Source: Hippophae tibetana
Taxonomy: Eukaryota; Streptophyta; Magnoliopsida; Rosales; Elaeagnaceae
Length of the DNA: 64,000 bases
Assembly: GCA_037013495.1 (NCBI GenBank)
Contig: CM072811.1
Coordinates: 26,724,159-26,788,158 of the forward strand
Reading direction: 5' to 3'
The notes beneath the pieces are model-generated. The model was not told the origin of the DNA, did no database searches, and saw only the letters and a list, made by a program, of their open reading frames with translations. Of this stretch, positions 62,291 to 64,000 are shown piece by piece. Each line of letters starts with the position of its first letter. Within the stretch, counting starts at the first letter, position 1. Made by a program: the position numbers and the translations under genes.

Positions 62291-62948
62291 CAAAACGTAG
62301 TAGTCAAAAATGCAAAACTATACCCTAAATGAGTTCTCGGCCTCCATGCCATCGCCGTCGGCCTCTACATTTCTTATCCTTCATTGTTAAGATGCAACTA
62401 CAAATCAAAGGCAAGCTAATTTCTATATTCGAACCCTTTTTTCCAATTTCGTTTCCCTTGATTTCTTAAGAAAAAAAGGAAAATATAGAAAATACCTTAC
62501 ACTCTGACTGGGTTTGATGTTTGGAGATTTTACATGAAGTAAAAGAGGATTGGGAGAGAGAGAGAGAATTAAGGCTGAGATTACAGCTGAAGGGAGCGTG
62601 CTGGTAAATGGAAAACTGAAAATTTGAAACTGGTTGAGTTTGTTGCAATTTGCCCCTTTATTTTTTCTCTGCTCTACTGTTGGTTGTGAGAAAGAAGACA
62701 ATTACGGTTTGATGGGTTTGAAAAAATCAGAAGAAAAATTCGGACATATGTGTTTGATTTTAAGTTAATATGTTAATGGGTTGATGACGAAAAGATTGAA
62801 GGTAGTATTATTGAGGGAGATAAGGCATAAGGGGTTTGAATTTTGGAGTGAGAGTGTCGTTGGAAAGCTAACCCTCCTCCAAAAAATTATAACGAGTTAT
62901 ACTTTTATACTTATATCATTCTTTTAAAAGCGTTAGTTTTATGCACTC
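62291..62948. other. unassigned gene-like patch
   Basis: Higher complexity than the flanks. A 92-codon minus-strand ORF (62423-62701; SSFSQPTVEQRKNKGANCNK) contains a CT-rich tract and could be a leader or first exon on the minus strand. A plus-strand ATG at 62310 opens only 26 codons. No family is recognised. Confidence 0.25.
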
Positions 62949-63077
62949 AAATACTTATAATTTAACAATTATGAATACTCATGTCATAGTTAAATACTTA
63001 TAATTTGACGATTATGAATACTCATGTCATAGTTAAATACTTGTAATTTGACGATTATGAATACTCATGTCATAGTC
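62949..63077. repeat. tandem repeat, 43-bp unit, three copies
   Basis: AAATACTTATAATTTGACGA followed by TTATGAATACTCATGTCATA starts at 62949, 62992 and 63035, with very few differences. Confidence 0.9.
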
Positions 63078-63710
63078 CATAATAACTATGTATTGCCTAT
63101 CCAAAATGTTAACCAATGGACTGATAGCTCATAATTCTTATAATTACGTATTATCTTTTAACATCGTGGACTTTTACCTCTAATACTAACATTGTGTGAG
63201 TGAGAGAAGACCAATTAAAAGAATGAAAATTCAATGCTAGTTCGAGGAGAATAAATTGTTTATTGTGCATATTCTTGTTTTCTATTTGTATAGTCGAAGT
63301 CCTAAAGTATCTTATAGGAAAGAGTTAGTGTGGCTTTTGAAGAAATGTAATCTTAGTGGACATTATTTTGGCTTTTAGATAGTGGTTACTATAATATCAT
63401 TACATATGTTGTTTTGTTCCAATTGGTTTCTGATTTTACCTTTGGTTTTTAGGGAAAAATGGCTCGTAAATACAACCTTGGGGTGAGCTTAGTCAAACTG
63501 ACTTGGGTTAAACATAATTTCTGTACATTGGCTGACCATCCCATAAAGCTTTTCCAGTTCTGAAGTACAAGTAGTATGGAATTGGTTCTTTCACTGTGTA
63601 AATAATGTATGATGCAACTAAGTTTTTGGATCATCTTGGGTTATTTTTTATGCCCCTGTTTTTTTCCTTGTAATATATTACGGTGGTTGGACTTGTCTTC
63701 TTGCTTGTAG
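63078..63710. other. intergenic or intron upstream of the VPS39-like exon
   Basis: Less AT-biased than most of the window. A short ATG frame at 63460 (MARKYNLGVSLVKLTWVKHN) is not recognised. If the VPS39-like exon belongs to a real gene, this could be its intron. Confidence 0.3.
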
Positions 63711-64000
63711 CTTCATGTGCCTGAGTTGGCACTTTCCTACTGTGGTCAGGTCTACGACTACAAGTCCATTATTCACCAAACATCCACTAGATCTTCTGGA
63801 AATATCTACCACATTCTGCTGCAGATTTATCTTAATCCTCAGAGAACCATTAAAATCTTGGAGAAGCTTTCCAAAGGTAGGTTCTGCAACTTTAGTTAAA
63901 GGTAAAGTAGATCGTGGAGCTACTGATAGTGACAGAGATGGAGTATGGATGAATAAGCTGGCTCTACTTTTAAGCTTGACCGTGTCCTTTATTTGTTGAG
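63711..64000 (+). pseudogene. VPS39/Vam6-like vacuolar sorting gene fragment
   Basis: After a good acceptor (CTTCTTGCTTGTAG) the frame reads HVPELALSYCGQVYDYKSII and SSGNIYHILLQIYLNPQRTI to 63876. This resembles the C-terminal half of VPS39/Vam6, a subunit of the HOPS complex that tethers membranes at the vacuole. The text then continues in the next frame as KVGSATLVKGKVDRGATDSD, also VPS39-like, so a one-base frameshift lies near 63875. Alternatively 63876 (AAAG|GTAGG) is a donor and the rest is intron, but the similarity beyond it argues against that. Nothing of the earlier coding region is in the window. Probably a partial duplicated gene; it runs off the end. Confidence 0.6.

Overview
The window looks like nuclear DNA from a dicot plant. 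It is very AT-rich, its real genes are split by AT-rich introns with GT..AG borders, and most recognisable sequence is transposon-derived. The retroelement primer sites are plant-type (complementary to initiator-Met tRNA). I cannot name the species. There is no sign of bacterial organisation. All calls come from reading the sequence; nothing was searched against a database.

Layout. 1-5 kb: AT-rich intergenic DNA with a possible last exon of a gene at the left edge. 4.7-15.3 kb: a nest of insertions. An AT-rich dispersed repeat is broken by a 2.1-kb hAT-type element (5109-7214, 8-bp target duplication) and then by a 6.7-kb CACTA element (8012-14733, 3-bp target duplication). The CACTA element carries pieces of two plant genes, a xyloglucan endotransglucosylase/hydrolase (XTH) and a formin FH2 domain, and is itself split by a Ty1/copia retrotransposon with two LTRs (9903-13512). 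15.9-16.5 kb: a compact three-exon gene for a 145-residue protein. 17-25 kb: AT-rich DNA with degenerate gypsy-type LTR, pararetrovirus-like and repeat remnants. 25.6-26.6 kb: an exactly 1000-bp hAT-type element with perfect TIRs and an 8-bp duplication.

27.4-32.6 kb: a transcription-unit-like region with a promoter, CT-rich leader and a degenerate unit repeated three times. The middle unit is interrupted by a 1.1-kb near-palindrome. 32.6-50 kb: mostly AT-rich repeats, two further LTR-like copies, a copia fragment, MITE-like inverted repeats, and one promoter plus first-exon candidate at 43.2 kb.

50.2-54.9 kb: the best gene, a five-exon Sec14-like (CRAL-TRIO) lipid-transfer protein of 291 residues. 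Its 2.5-kb second intron holds a tandem set of TRIM/LTR-like units with primer-binding sites. 55.3-60.8 kb: a direct duplication flanks a copia element that has its 5' LTR and most of gag-pol but ends abruptly before RNase H and the 3' LTR. 61-64 kb: unassigned sequence and, at the right edge, a piece of a VPS39/Vam6-like gene with an apparent frameshift.

Only the Sec14-like gene and the 145-residue gene look intact. The retroelement ORFs are pseudogenes. The most unusual structure is the CACTA element carrying host-gene fragments, with near-empty relatives of its target site elsewhere in the window.
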